A DNA stretch of 64,000 bases from Atriophallophorus winterbourni (taxonomy: Eukaryota > Platyhelminthes > Trematoda > Plagiorchiida > Microphallidae), in the NCBI GenBank assembly GCA_013407085.1, contig JACCGJ010012629.1, positions 1 through 64,000 of the forward strand. The letters are read 5' to 3'. The notes under the pieces are model-generated. The model was given only the letters and a program-made list of their open reading frames with translations, ran no database searches and was not told the origin of the DNA. Both the position numbers and the translations under genes were made by a program. The first letter of the stretch is position 1; each line of letters starts with the position of its first letter. Positions 45,139-54,871 of this stretch are shown here, one piece after another.

Positions 45139-48100
45139 CTAAAAAAGAAGGAACAGTAGGTAGAGTTAAGTACGCATGTTAATTTTGTTGGTCAGTTGAT
45201 TACAAAATTGTTTATAAATAAACTACCTACAAATATTGAGTAGTACTTCAATAAAAGGTAAACGATGAGGCCAAATACATTTTCGCGCATACATAACGAA
45301 TCACAGAATTGAAGTCAGGTAAAGTACTGCTTAGATTATATATGCACTCGGATGTTGCAATCAATTTAGCATAGTATAGTTGTGTAGCACACACCAGAAC
45401 GGTGAAAGAAACGACGTCTAAAATTGAGGCCAAACTTTATTAAAACCCATCAACCCGAAACAGCAGCAACGGAATAACTTAATTAGCTCCCGACAATTCT
45501 ACATTCAAGCGATATTAAGCAAAAATCTGTGGGTCTACATGAGGATAAGGCTCCAAAATGACCGACAAAGAGAGGCTTTGACACCAGGGATTCGTAAAAT
45601 GAACCACGGTATTCAAATACAGAATCACGAAACGATCCTGGTTCAAGCGCTCAGGAGTGTTGTGTATGCGAACGAAACTATAAATTACAAGATGACGGTT
45701 TATGATAACGTGCTGGAGTGAGGTATAAAATAGAGGGCTATGGATAGAGGAGAATGAGAAAGTACCAGTATGCATGTAACTAAGTGAACTACTGTGTTAA
45801 ACAAATGAAAAATTAGGTGCAATGTATGGGACAGTCGATGTATAATGAAAATCGAGCTTAATGCAGAGATAACATTGCACGGGTCTCTAATATAAACGCT
45901 GGAGGCTCGAACTACACCTAATTCGGGTTTTAAGGCTTGTAGCACTCAAGTGGAGACTAACGCTAATTTATCCTACTACTGAATTGATTTGATCAATGAG
46001 CTGCATCCGGAAACACGTTTGAATCTCACAGCCATCTTCGTTTACTTGTCTGTTTAGACCTAGGCAGCCTAACGGTATCTCGTCTCACGTAAAGACTATG
46101 ATTGTGCGGCACTTTGCTTAAAACCCGACTTGTGATTTAATTAGTCGATTGATTGTCTCATTAATAGAATGTTAAAGAGATCCAGTCCACACAGAAAGCG
46201 AAGTCGAGTGCAGTGAACTACAATAAACAAGCTTGTACCCACATTTGCATATTTCGCTTGCACGCGATTTACGCATGAATGGAGCACTATAAAAACAACA
46301 CTCGCCTGTCCCAAAATTGCAGAAACGTATTCACCCGAGCAGCGTCATTGCACCATTCAGCTGGCTTTTGGTTATACTCGTTTTTACACGCTGGTAGGAT
46401 ACTTTTAGTTCGCATGTGCCCAAATCGGAAAACAATTAGGGTTCCCAATCTAAGTATTTGCCTAAAAAGCTTGACCCACAAGGCAGCGAATTGGGTTGTG
46501 ACCATATGTACGTATCATGCATCGATGTGCCTGTGCACGGATCTGATATCGTGCAATACTTTTGTACTGTGTAGATAAAACCGTGCTAAATTGATTTGTC
46601 ACAGGTGCCGAGCTGTATGTGAAATCAAACTTGAGTGCCTGAATTAGGCTTGTTATTGCATGCATACCTGGAATTGGGTGATGCCAGGTTAGCCGGTGTC
46701 TAGACATATTGAATTATCGCGCTCCGAACTGGAGATGTTCGGAAAAGGGCTTAAGAATCGCTTCGTCGGTCACCGGCCACTGATAGGCGCGAACATCTCT
46801 CGCTCCACTGACTTGTGGGTAAAGACAACGCGCTAAAGGCTATGGGTGGGACCCCTTAAACGAAATCTCCCCTACACCGATGTAGGAAACTAATTAGTAT
46901 CATGCCGCAAACACTCAATACGAACACTATATTCGAAAGCAACTCTCAAGAATCCATTGTACGGACTTTAACTAGCATCGGACCACAGGCAGCCTTGTCT
47001 CGCACACTTCCTTTTACTTTACTTTTGTGCGACTATCTCCTGGAGGATGAGTCGGCTTCAATGAAAATTCTTGGGAATTTGGGTACAAAGCGGCGTACCC
47101 AGCACCACCTGCACGGATGTGCAATCGTGCAGCATTTATGTGCTGTGGGGCTAACATCATGCTAAATTGATTGGCCAACGGTAGTGAGCTGCATGCTGAA
47201 ACACGCTGGAGTCTCACTACCATTTCTGTTTTTATTTTCCCCTCATATCTGTCTAGGTCTGGGCAACCTGACAGTATCTTAGCCCACGTGCAGTCTCTGA
47301 CTGTGCGGCTGGCTGGCTTGTCGAAATACCTCCACGTGGTGCCAGCTGGGTGGGCTCGGTTCTCCGAGCTCAGCGAAAGGTTCGGCGGTGGTGTTTGAGG
47401 GTGTGGTGGGTTTTCGCCTGACAAGCGTTCTCCCTATAAAAAGACACAAAAATCCAATGATGACATCACGACGCGGCGGATATGACTCGCCGCTCCAAAA
47501 GTCACTGCCCCTTGTCCTATCCAAGGACATTGTATGGTGCACAGGCAAAAACTGAAGTCACCAACCTATCAACGGGGCTATCGGGCTCCGAACTGGAAAT
47601 TCTCAGAAAAGGACGTATGAACCGCTTTGTCGGTCACCGGCCACCGATAGGTGCGAACCTCTCTCGCTCCACTGCCTTGTGGGTAAAAGCTCGGGGTGGG
47701 ACCCACTAAACGAAATCTCCCCTACTTCGGTGTAGGCAACCGGGTAGTATCATGCCTACGTTCAACGATGCCGATGACAACGCTTTGTACCCCGCTTCTC
47801 GCTATGTACATCTCATTGTTTATGTTGAACGGCACTATATCTGTATCAGATTGTGCAAATATAATAATAATAATAATCCTACTACTGGTCCATTCAAAAC
47901 TATACAACGTGAAACGACAACAGTAGTAAGCAATGCTTTTACATTCACAAAATACTATTAGACAAATAGGAATATTGAATTTTGTTATAGAATACCAGTT
48001 GTTGGCTTCACACGTGAACTAGCATGCTTCAGCGATGTCATCTTTCGGTATGATAGTACTGTGAAGAATATGGTAGAGATGCCTTAACATCAACTGGCGG

Positions 48101-51100
48101 TTGGTGAAACGCGTATATCTAATCTATGTATATCGAAGCGCAAAAGGAAGACTGTGTATATAGCCACCCGTCTAAATGGTCTCATTATAGAATTTTTTTC
48201 AAAACATTCATACAAGCAGGTCATCATCATCATCAAAGACAGCAATACACCGGTAGCACGTACCGAATGCTTAACTGCCATACAACCACGAAAAAATAAA
48301 ATCCTAAAAGCAGGTATCTTGCAAATCAACGGATTTATAGAAGCAGGGTTTCTTTCGCTAAGATGGATTGTCATAACTGGCTACAGATTAAATCTAGCAG
48401 CATGAAAATCAATTTTAGGCCAGCCGTAGATCATCCATTATTCGGTCAATAATAAAAGTTTCGCTGAAGTTATCAAATTCACTAGTGCAAATTTGGGACG
48501 TGGATACTGCCATTGACCTGAACTGCTTAGTTCAGACAGTAGCAGCACACCTTTTTGGCGGGGGTCCCCATGATCAGATATCGCAGCGGTTAGTTACACT
48601 TTAGGATATATCCCGAAACCGTGGTCAATGGCGGTCTTACGGTGTTTGCTTAACCTTGTATGTTGTCAAGTGGAGTGATGAGGAAAGCTTGTTATGATGC
48701 AATGGCAGTGAAAGCAGTAGGGAATCAGTCACGCTGATGTACCTCTACTCGTTTACGAAACTTGTTTGCATGTATATTCCATTCGAGGTGTAGGCACCTC
48801 AACCCAGTTTGTTTGTGCTTACCAATTGAAATCTTACCCGTCACCATCTTTCTAGGATTTTACTTTTTTCATGGCTGTATGGTAATTAAGCATTCGGACA
48901 TGTGACCGGTGTAATGCTGTCCTTGATGTGATTAGAAGTCTGAGCAGCATATTCAAATTAGATTGAGTATCCGTGTAAAAACTGAAGAGAGCCTCGTTAT
49001 TATGTATATGTATGAAAGCACAAGCCAGATCCAGGCAAAGTGCCGCACAGTCAGAGACTGCACGTGGGCTGAGATACTGTCAGGTTGCCCAGGTCTAGAC
49101 ATATATGAGGAAGAAAAAAGAACAGGAAATGGTAGCGACACTCCAGCGAGTTTCAGGATGCAGCTCACTACCGTTGGCCAATCAATTTAGCACGATGTTA
49201 GCCGTACAGCACAGAAATGCTGCACGATTGCACATCCGTGCTGCGTTATTAGCATAGACAAAATCGAAAAGCTATTTATAAGTCAATCTGAATACCAGGT
49301 GTCGGCAGGGCTGCATTACAATATAAGGTCGATTACAAAAATCAACAAAGATGAACGCGAATGCCGTACACGACTAACTACAGAGAGGCTACATTGATTA
49401 GCCACATGTAGTGAGCTGCATGCTGAAACACGCTGAAGTCTCACTATCATTTCTATTTTCTTTCTCATAGCTGTCGAGGCCTGTACAACCTGACAGTATG
49501 TTAGCCCAAATGTATACTCAAATTGTGCGGCGCTTTGCCTGCATCAGGTTTGTGCTTTCATACATACATACAGGACTTACTTTTACTTTTGTGCTACGAT
49601 CTCCTGGAGGATGAGTCGGCTTCAATGAAGATTCTTGGGAATTTGGCTACAAAGCGGCGTCCCCAGCACCACTCGGCGTTTGTTCGAGTCAGCTTCTCTA
49701 GCATTTGCACAACCAAATGCGACCTGCAAGGCAGCAGGGAGTTGCCAGGAAGAGGTGGTGTACACCAACCAACCGTCTGCCAGACTTTGTTTCAGATTTT
49801 TCCTCGGGGTTTTCTCCCGAAGCCGTTCCCGCGATCGGGTATCCCGCAAGGCATCGGAGGTTTAAAATCAGGGTTTTCCTTCCCTTAGATGAAATGCCCT
49901 CCCAGGCTAACGACCTCCATCTGCCCGAAGCAAACCAGTTTTCAGGCGCCAGTCACTCACCCCTTCTCCTGTTGGTAGAAGCAGTTCCGCCGGGCTCGCG
50001 GAGACACTCGTGCAGGCCAGAAGCTGGACTTAGTTGTCAGAGGCTATTTGAGACGCATGCCATATGGGAGCATTTTATAAACAGTGGGAGCTTATCCCCA
50101 CTGCCACCCCCGGCTATGACAACCTTTGCAACGGGACGGCCGTATGACAGGATGTTGTACACTCTAACGAGCGTTCAATTACATGAGCATTTGAAACATG
50201 TTTGCAGATTACCCTGGCGCAACATGATAATGAACAACGCGTTCCAATTACCCGAATTTAAGGCATCCTCACAACCTTGCCCTGCAAGTGTGGTGTTTTA
50301 AGGCTTGTTGTTGAGTGAAAATGTGATTCATTATTCCTCGACTGGGATGGAAGCCAGTTTACTATTCTTCAATCTGCGATTTACTATACAAAGTAAAGCA
50401 CTGAATCCATACAAAGTAAGCCGTAAAATGATAAACTCAGCTTATACTAACTCCGCTTGCACGGATGTGCAATCGTACAGTACTTCTGTGCTATGCGGCT
50501 AACACCGTGCTAAATTGATTGGCCACGGGTAGTGAGCTGCATGCTGAAACACGCTGGAGTCTCACTACCATCTGTATTCTCTATTTCTCATAACTGTCTA
50601 GGCCTGGGCAACCTGAGAGTAACTTAGCCCACGTGTAGTCTCTGACTGTGCGGCACTTTGCCTGGATTAGGCTTGTGCTTTCATACCACACCATACTAAC
50701 TCTGTGTAAACGCAGTGAGATCTCGGCTACAACACTGAAATACAACTGCCAGCGTCGACAAAGATACCGACCAATCCGAAATGGGCGTCGTAGACAGCAG
50801 GGTCTTGAAAAGGTTCATAAAACGCACGTGTTTCAAACTTGATGTGATTTCTCTGCGCTCTTTTCCATATGCATGTGTGTATGATATCACAAGCTTGATC
50901 CAGGCAAAGTGCCGCGCAATCAAAAACTGCACGTCGGCTAAAATACTATTAGGTTGACCGGGCATAGACAGATATGAAAAAGGAAAATAACAATATGGTA
51001 TGAAAGCACAAACCTGATTCAGGCAAAGTGCCACACAGTCAGAGACTGCACGTGGGCGATATTACTGTCCGGTTGCCAAGGCGGAAAATAACAACGACAG

Positions 51101-52436
51101 CGAGATACAAGCGTGTATTCGCATGCAGCTCAATACCGGTTGCAAATCAACTTAGCATGGTGTTCGCTGCACAGCACATAAGTGTTACACGATTGCACAT
51201 CGGTGCTCAGTTGAACATGATGTTAACTGCTATTTGCATGAATGTGCCGCAAGTTGACTCTCGTGCTTCACGACTCGCCTGGCGGGAGATTCACAACAAT
51301 AGAAACACATATGTGAACTCCTTAATGTTAATGCGAAACCCGCGCAGCCACTATATCTAATCGAAAAGTTGAACTGCTTCGGTGTTTTAAACTCGTTTGA
51401 TATAACAATCTTCACATACAGATACAAACTAAAAGGCAGCCCTCGGTTGAAGCCCTATGTTTACACAGTAGAAGTATGCAACGATCGTGCAAGCTGAATG
51501 CGAACGTGGCCCAATATAAGACCTTAGAACCCGGAACTTTGCTTATACAGCCTAAACGACATGTCACTGTGGTTTTCGAGCTTTTTGATTGGTGCACTGG
51601 AATAAAATATTCAACCACTCGGGAGTGGAAAAATGTTCAAGAAGCACATCCGCTGCCGACATTTAACGCAGACCAACCAAACTACAAGAGCATTATTACC
51701 AAAAAACAACCAATTTTTGATGTGGCTTACATTAGTAATTTAAGCAAGTAATCAACTGGGAAACTGGTCATTCATATGTTGAATCAAAATGACAGTACTA
51801 AGAGTTTAAACAGAGTATCTTTGCGGTTAGAATGCAAATATCAATAGAACAATTTGAATATTTGTAGAACAACTTGCCATTGGTACTTCGCATTTTAACG
51901 CTTTTAGCGTGCATTCGAGTAAAGTCCTGGACAATTTCTTCGGTCAAGGCTTCCAGTCGCTTCAGTTCTGTTTCAATTGGTTGGAGCTTCTCAACTTCAC
52001 CGAGCTAAAGAAAAATGACTATAATGTTTGACATACAACATCATAATTTTTAGCCTCCGCGCCATGTTTGATGTCTATAGATACTTGACGGGTGACGGGA
52101 TTGCGTACAGAAGGATCTGAAATACATAATGAGATCGATTTTACCCGAATGCGGAATGAAACAAAATTCAAAAAAGTCGTAATCTTCCGTTGAAAATGCG
52201 AAAGTTCCTTTCGTGATAGAATCAAATTGATAGAGAAGATTATCTCTAACGTCCTTAACAATAATTGATATCGGGTATGAAGCTGGATGGAAGGCTTCAT
52301 AATGCCCTTTAACTATAACACCTTGTATTGATTCCTGTTTTAAGCATGCCCGTCCTGTGGGTGGCACATCCATTATGAGAGCATCCGAATTATGGCTCAA
52401 CCAAGATGCAACGAAAATCAGCGGTAGCAAAAACAT
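45017..52436 (-). CDS. TMED10: p24-family cargo receptor, TMED10 type (206 aa)
   Basis: Joined minus-strand exons 52436-52145, 52116-52037, 52004-51878 and 45138-45017 give 206 residues (human TMED10 has 219). Type I membrane protein of the early secretory pathway that cycles between ER and Golgi in COPI and COPII vesicles and selects cargo, including GPI-anchored proteins (family knowledge). Seen here: signal peptide (1-19), GOLD domain with both disulfide cysteines C31 and C92, the family signatures [18 protein letters not shown] and [12 protein letters not shown], a helical stalk (125-166, [18 protein letters not shown]), membrane segment about 173-195, and the tail [13 protein letters not shown] with the diphenylalanine-like Y-F and dilysine sorting signals, almost as in animals. 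All splice phases agree and no residue block is missing. The gene looks intact. Oddities: two introns of 28 and 32 nt, and a GC donor on the 6.7-kb intron. Confidence 0.92.
45568..45668 (-). repeat. HB unit fragment
   Basis: ggattcgtaaaatgaaccac, ggtattcaaatacagaatca and ggttcaagcgctc are the reverse complement of the 40240-40300 segment of the HB unit. Confidence 0.5.
45995..46115 (+). repeat. repeat S, divergent copy
   Basis: gagctgcatccggaaacacg, gacctaggcagcctaacggt and gattgtgcggcactttgctt follow the order of repeat S. Confidence 0.55.
46515..46655 (+). repeat. repeat S, divergent copy
   Basis: tgcacggatctgatatcgtg, ataaaaccgtgctaaattga and gtgccgagctgtatgtgaaa match the first half of repeat S. 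Confidence 0.5.
46722..46905 (+). repeat. composite element, 3' block copy
   Basis: ctccgaactggagatgttcg, ggtcaccggccactgatagg, tctctcgctccactgacttg, gggtgggaccccttaaacga, aatctcccctacaccgatgt and gtatcatgcc match 47587-47755 closely. Confidence 0.65.
46985..47880 (+). repeat. composite non-autonomous retroposon with (AAT)n tail
   Basis: Four blocks in order: ctcctggaggatgagtcggc and following (47037-47110, also at 49602-49675); repeat S (47111-47330); a GC-richer middle with gacaagcgttctccctataa (47400-47580); and the 3' block tccgaactggaaattctcag to gtatcatgcc (47587-47755), ending in an (AAT)n microsatellite (47860-47878). A non-coding body with a simple-repeat tail is typical of a LINE-mobilised non-autonomous element. 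A minus-strand frame of 136 codons across it is an antisense shadow. Confidence 0.5.
48200..48305 (-). repeat. repeat F
   Basis: Reverse complement reads ttaggattttattttttcgt, ggttgtatggcagttaagca, ttcggtacgtgctaccggtg and attgctgtctttgatgatga; matches 48835-48935 and 53655-53760. About 100 bases with no coding. Confidence 0.65.
48835..48935 (+). repeat. repeat F
   Basis: accatctttctaggatttta, catggctgtatggtaattaa, gcattcggacatgtgaccgg, tgtaatgctgtccttgatg. Confidence 0.65.
49012..49250 (-). repeat. repeat S, full copy
   Basis: Reverse complement order: gcacggatgtgcaatcgtgc, tgtacggctaacatcgtgct, aaattgattggccaacggta, gtgagctgcatcctgaaact, cgctggagtgtcgctacc, ctagacctgggcaacctgac, agcccacgtgcagtctctga, ctgtgcggcactttgcctgg, atctggcttgtgctttca. 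About 235 bases with no tRNA-like boxes recognised. Confidence 0.7.
49385..49680 (+). repeat. repeat S plus adjoining block
   Basis: Repeat S 3' two thirds (49390-49555: gtagtgagctgcatgctgaa, gacagtatgttagcccaaat, attgtgcggcgctttgcctg), then cttttacttttgtgctacga and ctcctggaggatgagtcggc, the block that in the 47-kb copy precedes repeat S. The two blocks are thus in swapped order here. Confidence 0.6.
49690..50120 (-). repeat. LINE leader-like block
   Basis: Related to the leader of the family B LINE in the inverted duplication (60640-61050): shared runs include ggttttctcccgaagcc, aaatcagggttttccttccc, gaagcagttccgccgggc, agaggctatttgagacgcat and gggagcttatcccc. In the 60-kb copy this block lies upstream of the endonuclease on the minus strand, so the minus strand is taken as sense. 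A plus-strand frame (49705-50301) resembles the frame 60731-61018, but both read the antisense. Confidence 0.5.
50455..50695 (+). repeat. repeat S, full copy
   Basis: tgcacggatgtgcaatcgta, cggctaacaccgtgctaaat, gtgagctgcatgctgaaaca, ctaggcctgggcaacctgag, gactgtgcggcactttgcct, ggcttgtgctttcatacc. Confidence 0.7.
50885..50990 (-). repeat. repeat S, 3' part
   Basis: gatccaggcaaagtgccgcg, cgtcggctaaaatactatta and ggttgaccgggcatagacag are the reverse complement of the repeat S end. Confidence 0.6.
51000..51232 (-). repeat. repeat S, full copy
   Basis: atgaaagcacaaacctgatt, caggcaaagtgccacacagt, cagagactgcacgtgggcga, then cacataagtgttacacgatt and gcacatcggtgc; the middle is shorter than in other copies. 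Confidence 0.65.
51878..52004 (-). CDS. TMED10: TMED10 exon 3
   Basis: Codes residues 125-166 ([20 protein letters not shown] and [20 protein letters not shown], then TN) and the first base of codon 167. It is the coiled-coil stalk through which p24 proteins associate. Ends at the GC donor (aatg|gcaagt). Confidence 0.92.
52005..52036 (-). other. TMED10 intron 2, 32 nt
   Basis: gtatgt donor, tttctttag acceptor, phase 0. Retention would add an in-frame stop (tat-agt region), and splicing restores the conserved NYDV-LGEVEKL joint. Confidence 0.85.
52037..52116 (-). CDS. TMED10: TMED10 exon 2
   Basis: 80 bases: residues 98-124, [20 protein letters not shown] then AKNYDV, the C-terminal part of the GOLD domain with the family-typical D-I-K-H-G-x-E-A-K-x-Y signature. 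Confidence 0.92.
52117..52144 (-). other. TMED10 intron 1, 28 nt
   Basis: gtaaaa donor and tatttcag acceptor in phase 1; 28 nt is at the lower limit of spliceosomal introns, a known trait of 5' introns in flukes. Confidence 0.85.
52145..52436 (-). CDS. TMED10: TMED10 exon 1
   Basis: Start ATG at 52436-52434; residues 1-97. Signal peptide [19 protein letters not shown], then GOLD domain strands with C31 (GRACLKQES) and C92 ([10 protein letters not shown]). An upstream LINE tail ends about 45 bases before the ATG. Confidence 0.92.
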
Positions 52437-52479
52437 GACACGTCCGCAATTTTAAATCAAGCGGCAAACTTCAAGTTCA

Positions 52480-53410
52480 GTTCAGTTCAGTTTGCACAGG
52501 ACTGTATGTGGCTAACGAGCCAATCGAGCGTCCAGATTTCTTTCGGTGGTATGCCACAGAAGAGCGTCCACCACTTCAAACAATATTTTCACAAATATCT
52601 TCTGGTATGAGAGTAATCTGGAATGCAACAGAAAAAACTCCCCTCACCAATAGGTGAGGAGAAGCATTAGTGCGTTCCAAAGACAACATGAGAATCATAC
52701 CAACTATTCCCTTACGGATAAAAATCAGGAAATAATGAAGGCCACACAGAGTCAAGTCTATTTTTGAAACCCCCTACCGAAGTAGAACAAACAACTTATT
52801 TAGGCAGTCGATTCCAGTAATTTACTACCCTCTCACTAAAGAAGAACTTACGAACATTTGACCTGACATGTCGCTTGGCCAGTTTTAATGGGTGGCCTCG
52901 AGTACCCACACTTGGCGCTAGAGCGTACAATTCACTGGGATGAATAGTACTGGAACCTGACATGATTTTGAAGGTTTCAATCAGGACCCCACGTAGCCTC
53001 CTCCTTTTTAGTGAGAAGAGCTCTAGACTCAGCAATCGTTCCTGATACGACCTACCCGATTGCCCAACAATCATACGAGTAGCTAAACGTTGAACACCTT
53101 CCAGCTTGGCAATATCCTTTTCCAAATAAGGTGACCATGCTTGAACGCAATACTCGAGATGTGGTCTGACGACCGCTCTGTATAATGGTATGAAAACCTC
53201 TGGGGACCTGCAGGATAAAACTGAACGAAGGCGAAAAAGCTCTCTCCTAGCGCGTTGTGCAGCGGCTGCGCATTGATCAGCCCATTTAAACTCCCCTGAA
53301 ACTTCTATACCTAAGTCACGAACTTTCGGCACCCCATTTATCTCCAACTTTACCAACAGCATAGCAGGTTGAACTGCCGCAAATATGCATTTTCCGTTCG
53401 CAACGTGCAA
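52480..53410 (-). pseudogene. CR1-like LINE 3' end, nearly open
   Basis: An uninterrupted 204-residue minus-strand frame (53410-52796) holds the C-terminal RT region: VRDLGIEVSGEFKWADQCAA, LFRLRSVLSCRSPEVFIPLY, RAVVRPHLEYCVQAWSPYLE, KDIAKLEGVQRLATRMIVGQ, RHVRSNVRKFFFSERVVNYW, NRLPK. A single in-frame stop precedes VVCSTSVGGFKNRLDSV, so the usual C-terminus is almost complete. The 3' untranslated part (52790-52500) ends in a tail of aactg units (52483-52499). The youngest-looking LINE of this class here. Sense strand is the same as TMED10. Confidence 0.8.
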
Positions 53411-53640
53411 CTGTGGAACAGTTTACCTACTCATGTGGTACAATCTGGAACTGTTAAAGTTTTCAAAATATCACTAGATATCAACATGGAAAAGTATGTT
53501 TTTTTATGTTTCACAATAATCTAACAATATTTTGATATTTTTACCATCCAACCCGATGTACATTTTTGTGGGTCTTGTAAAGCATAGCTTTTTACCTGCA
53601 TATAATCTATGAATAAATCTATGAATAAATCTATGAATAG
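53400..53640 (+). pseudogene. LINE 3' end (family C)
   Basis: Plus strand: RNVQLWNSLPTHVVQSGTVK then VFKISLDINMEKYVF, the standard C-terminal motif of these elements, followed by the 3' untranslated block and a tail of repeated ctatgaataaat units (53605-53640). Cut on its 5' side by the minus-strand LINE at 53400. Confidence 0.75.
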
Positions 53641-53654
53641 AACCCGTAGCAATT

Positions 53655-53760
53655 TGAGTGCCACCCTTCCCCATCTTTTAGGATTTTACTTTTTCATGGT
53701 TGTGTGGCAGTTAAGCATTGGGTACGTGCTACCGGTGTAATGCTGTCTGTGATGATGATA
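53655..53760 (+). repeat. repeat F
   Basis: ccccatcttttaggatttta, catggttgtgtggcagttaa, gcattgggtacgtgctaccg and gtgtaatgctgtctgtgatg; inserted in the LINE endonuclease that runs on the minus strand. Confidence 0.65.
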
Positions 53761-53764
53761 CACT

Positions 53765-54200
53765 TGCCGAGCGGTGGACGTTGTTCTACGATTTCCATGT
53801 GAATGTGAATGTTGTAAATCATGGGTGGTCAGCCAATAGCTGAACATTAATAGAATTATAGTTATTGAAATGTTGTAGGAAACGTTGTAGGACAGTTTCT
53901 CCGGAAAAGGTTTCAAGAAATAACAGTGTGTCAAAGGATTTGATGATATCTGAGTCAAGTTGCGTGTATTTTATTGATGAGTGTACAAAGTGAGCAACTT
54001 CACCACCGGGGACGATCCATCAGAATGAAACACTGTGATATTGGGATGTCAAATTTCACTGTTGAGCTGAGTCTGGCTCAGCCAAGTTTTAGTTACCGTT
54101 ACAACATCATGGGGACACCAGATAAAACGAGTTTGGAGTTCGAGCATTTTGTTCAAGAGTCCATGAGAATTCGTATATGCAGAAGATAGATGCATCCGAT
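53765..54200 (-). pseudogene. LINE endonuclease (CR1-like), across the duplication edge
   Basis: Minus strand: YTNSHGLLNKMLELQTRFIW, VTVTKTWLSQTQLNSEI, then with a frameshift FVHSSIKYTQLDSDIIKSFD and TLLFLETFSGETVLQRFLQH. The reading continues through 53952 without a break in sense, so this side of the inverted duplication is the original arrangement. The endonuclease start (Y-T-N-x-x-x-L-L-N-K) and the T-x-T-W-L-S core identify the domain. Confidence 0.65.
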
Positions 54201-54369
54201 GAATGAGTTTTGCATGCGCTGGGATACGGCCGGTCGATATATGACCGGCTAAGGTAAGTTTTTTGAATGGCTGTCGGTTGCTAGTAGCTTAATTGTCTAT
54301 AATGATGGCCGCCAGCTCATCTTGATTGTGCTCAATAGAATCAGTAGAGGCGGTTTTTTGTGATGCATC

Positions 54370-54781
54370 TGTAGCAGCAGACTATTGTCTCTACACGTTC
54401 ACCATCGTACACGTCCACCTATTCAACCTTTGGCAATCCCACAATTCAAAGGCCAACCAACGTCACGTGTACAATTATCGATCTTCGCGCCACGGTCAGC
54501 CATATCGACCACCTTTCAAATACACATTCAAATGGTGCGAAGCAACGGGCAAGCGGATCAGATATAATAACACGGCCAGGCAGCGAACAACACACACTGC
54601 CTCTGCATCCCGATCCATTCTTTCTGTTTTGTTTCAACCCGTGTACAGAACAACACTTTCGTTCTGCAAAGATAAGATTCGGCGTACCCGTGTTGTTCTA
54701 TGAGCCAAGACGTGGGGGTTCGGAAGCGAAACCGACGCTAGGAGCCACTATCAGCAAACACCGCTAGGGCCGTAACCTAAA
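54370..54781 (+). repeat. 5' LTR
   Basis: Begins tgtagcagcagactattgtc and ends aacctaaa. Compared with the 3' LTR it has three extra bases near the start, an extra run of about 15 bases near 54641-54657 and about a dozen scattered substitutions, mostly in the last 100 bases; by eye about 96% identical. Confidence 0.9.
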
Positions 54782-54782
54782 C

Positions 54783-54800
54783 TGGTGAGCCCGAAAACGA
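54783..54800 (+). other. primer-binding site
   Basis: tggtgagcccgaaaacga, one base after the LTR. It resembles the tRNA-Trp-complementary site (tggtgaccccga) used by CsRn1-group elements, with one mismatch in the first 12 bases. Confidence 0.6.
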
Positions 54801-54871
54801 ACACACGGTGAGTCTGTTCCTGAACTTTTGACGATTCTTTTTGCATTTACATTTTCGTGCCATCCTCCTCC

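Larger units (their letters stand above)
45139..51877 (-). other. TMED10 intron 3, GC-AG, repeat-filled
   Basis: 6,739 bases from donor gcaagt (51877-51872) to acceptor ttttttag (45146-45139). The donor carries C instead of T at position 2 but otherwise fits the strong GC-AG consensus. It holds at least seven copies of repeat S in both orientations, two copies of repeat F, an HB unit, a composite element with an (AAT)n tail and a LINE leader-like block. Frames inside it (for example 51476-51751 plus) are not supported as genes. Confidence 0.75.

Noticed and set aside
47037..47110. Block with ggatgagtcggcttcaatgaa as a further hammerhead
   Set aside because: It has GAUGAG and GAA but not CUGAUGA, no stem II pairing and no palindromic stem III.
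47014..47424. 136-codon minus-strand frame
   Set aside because: It runs antisense across several blocks of a non-coding repeat that also occur elsewhere without the frame.
51476..51751. 91-codon plus-strand frame as a separate gene
   Set aside because: It lies in intron 3 of TMED10 on the other strand, has no domain and no splice or promoter context.
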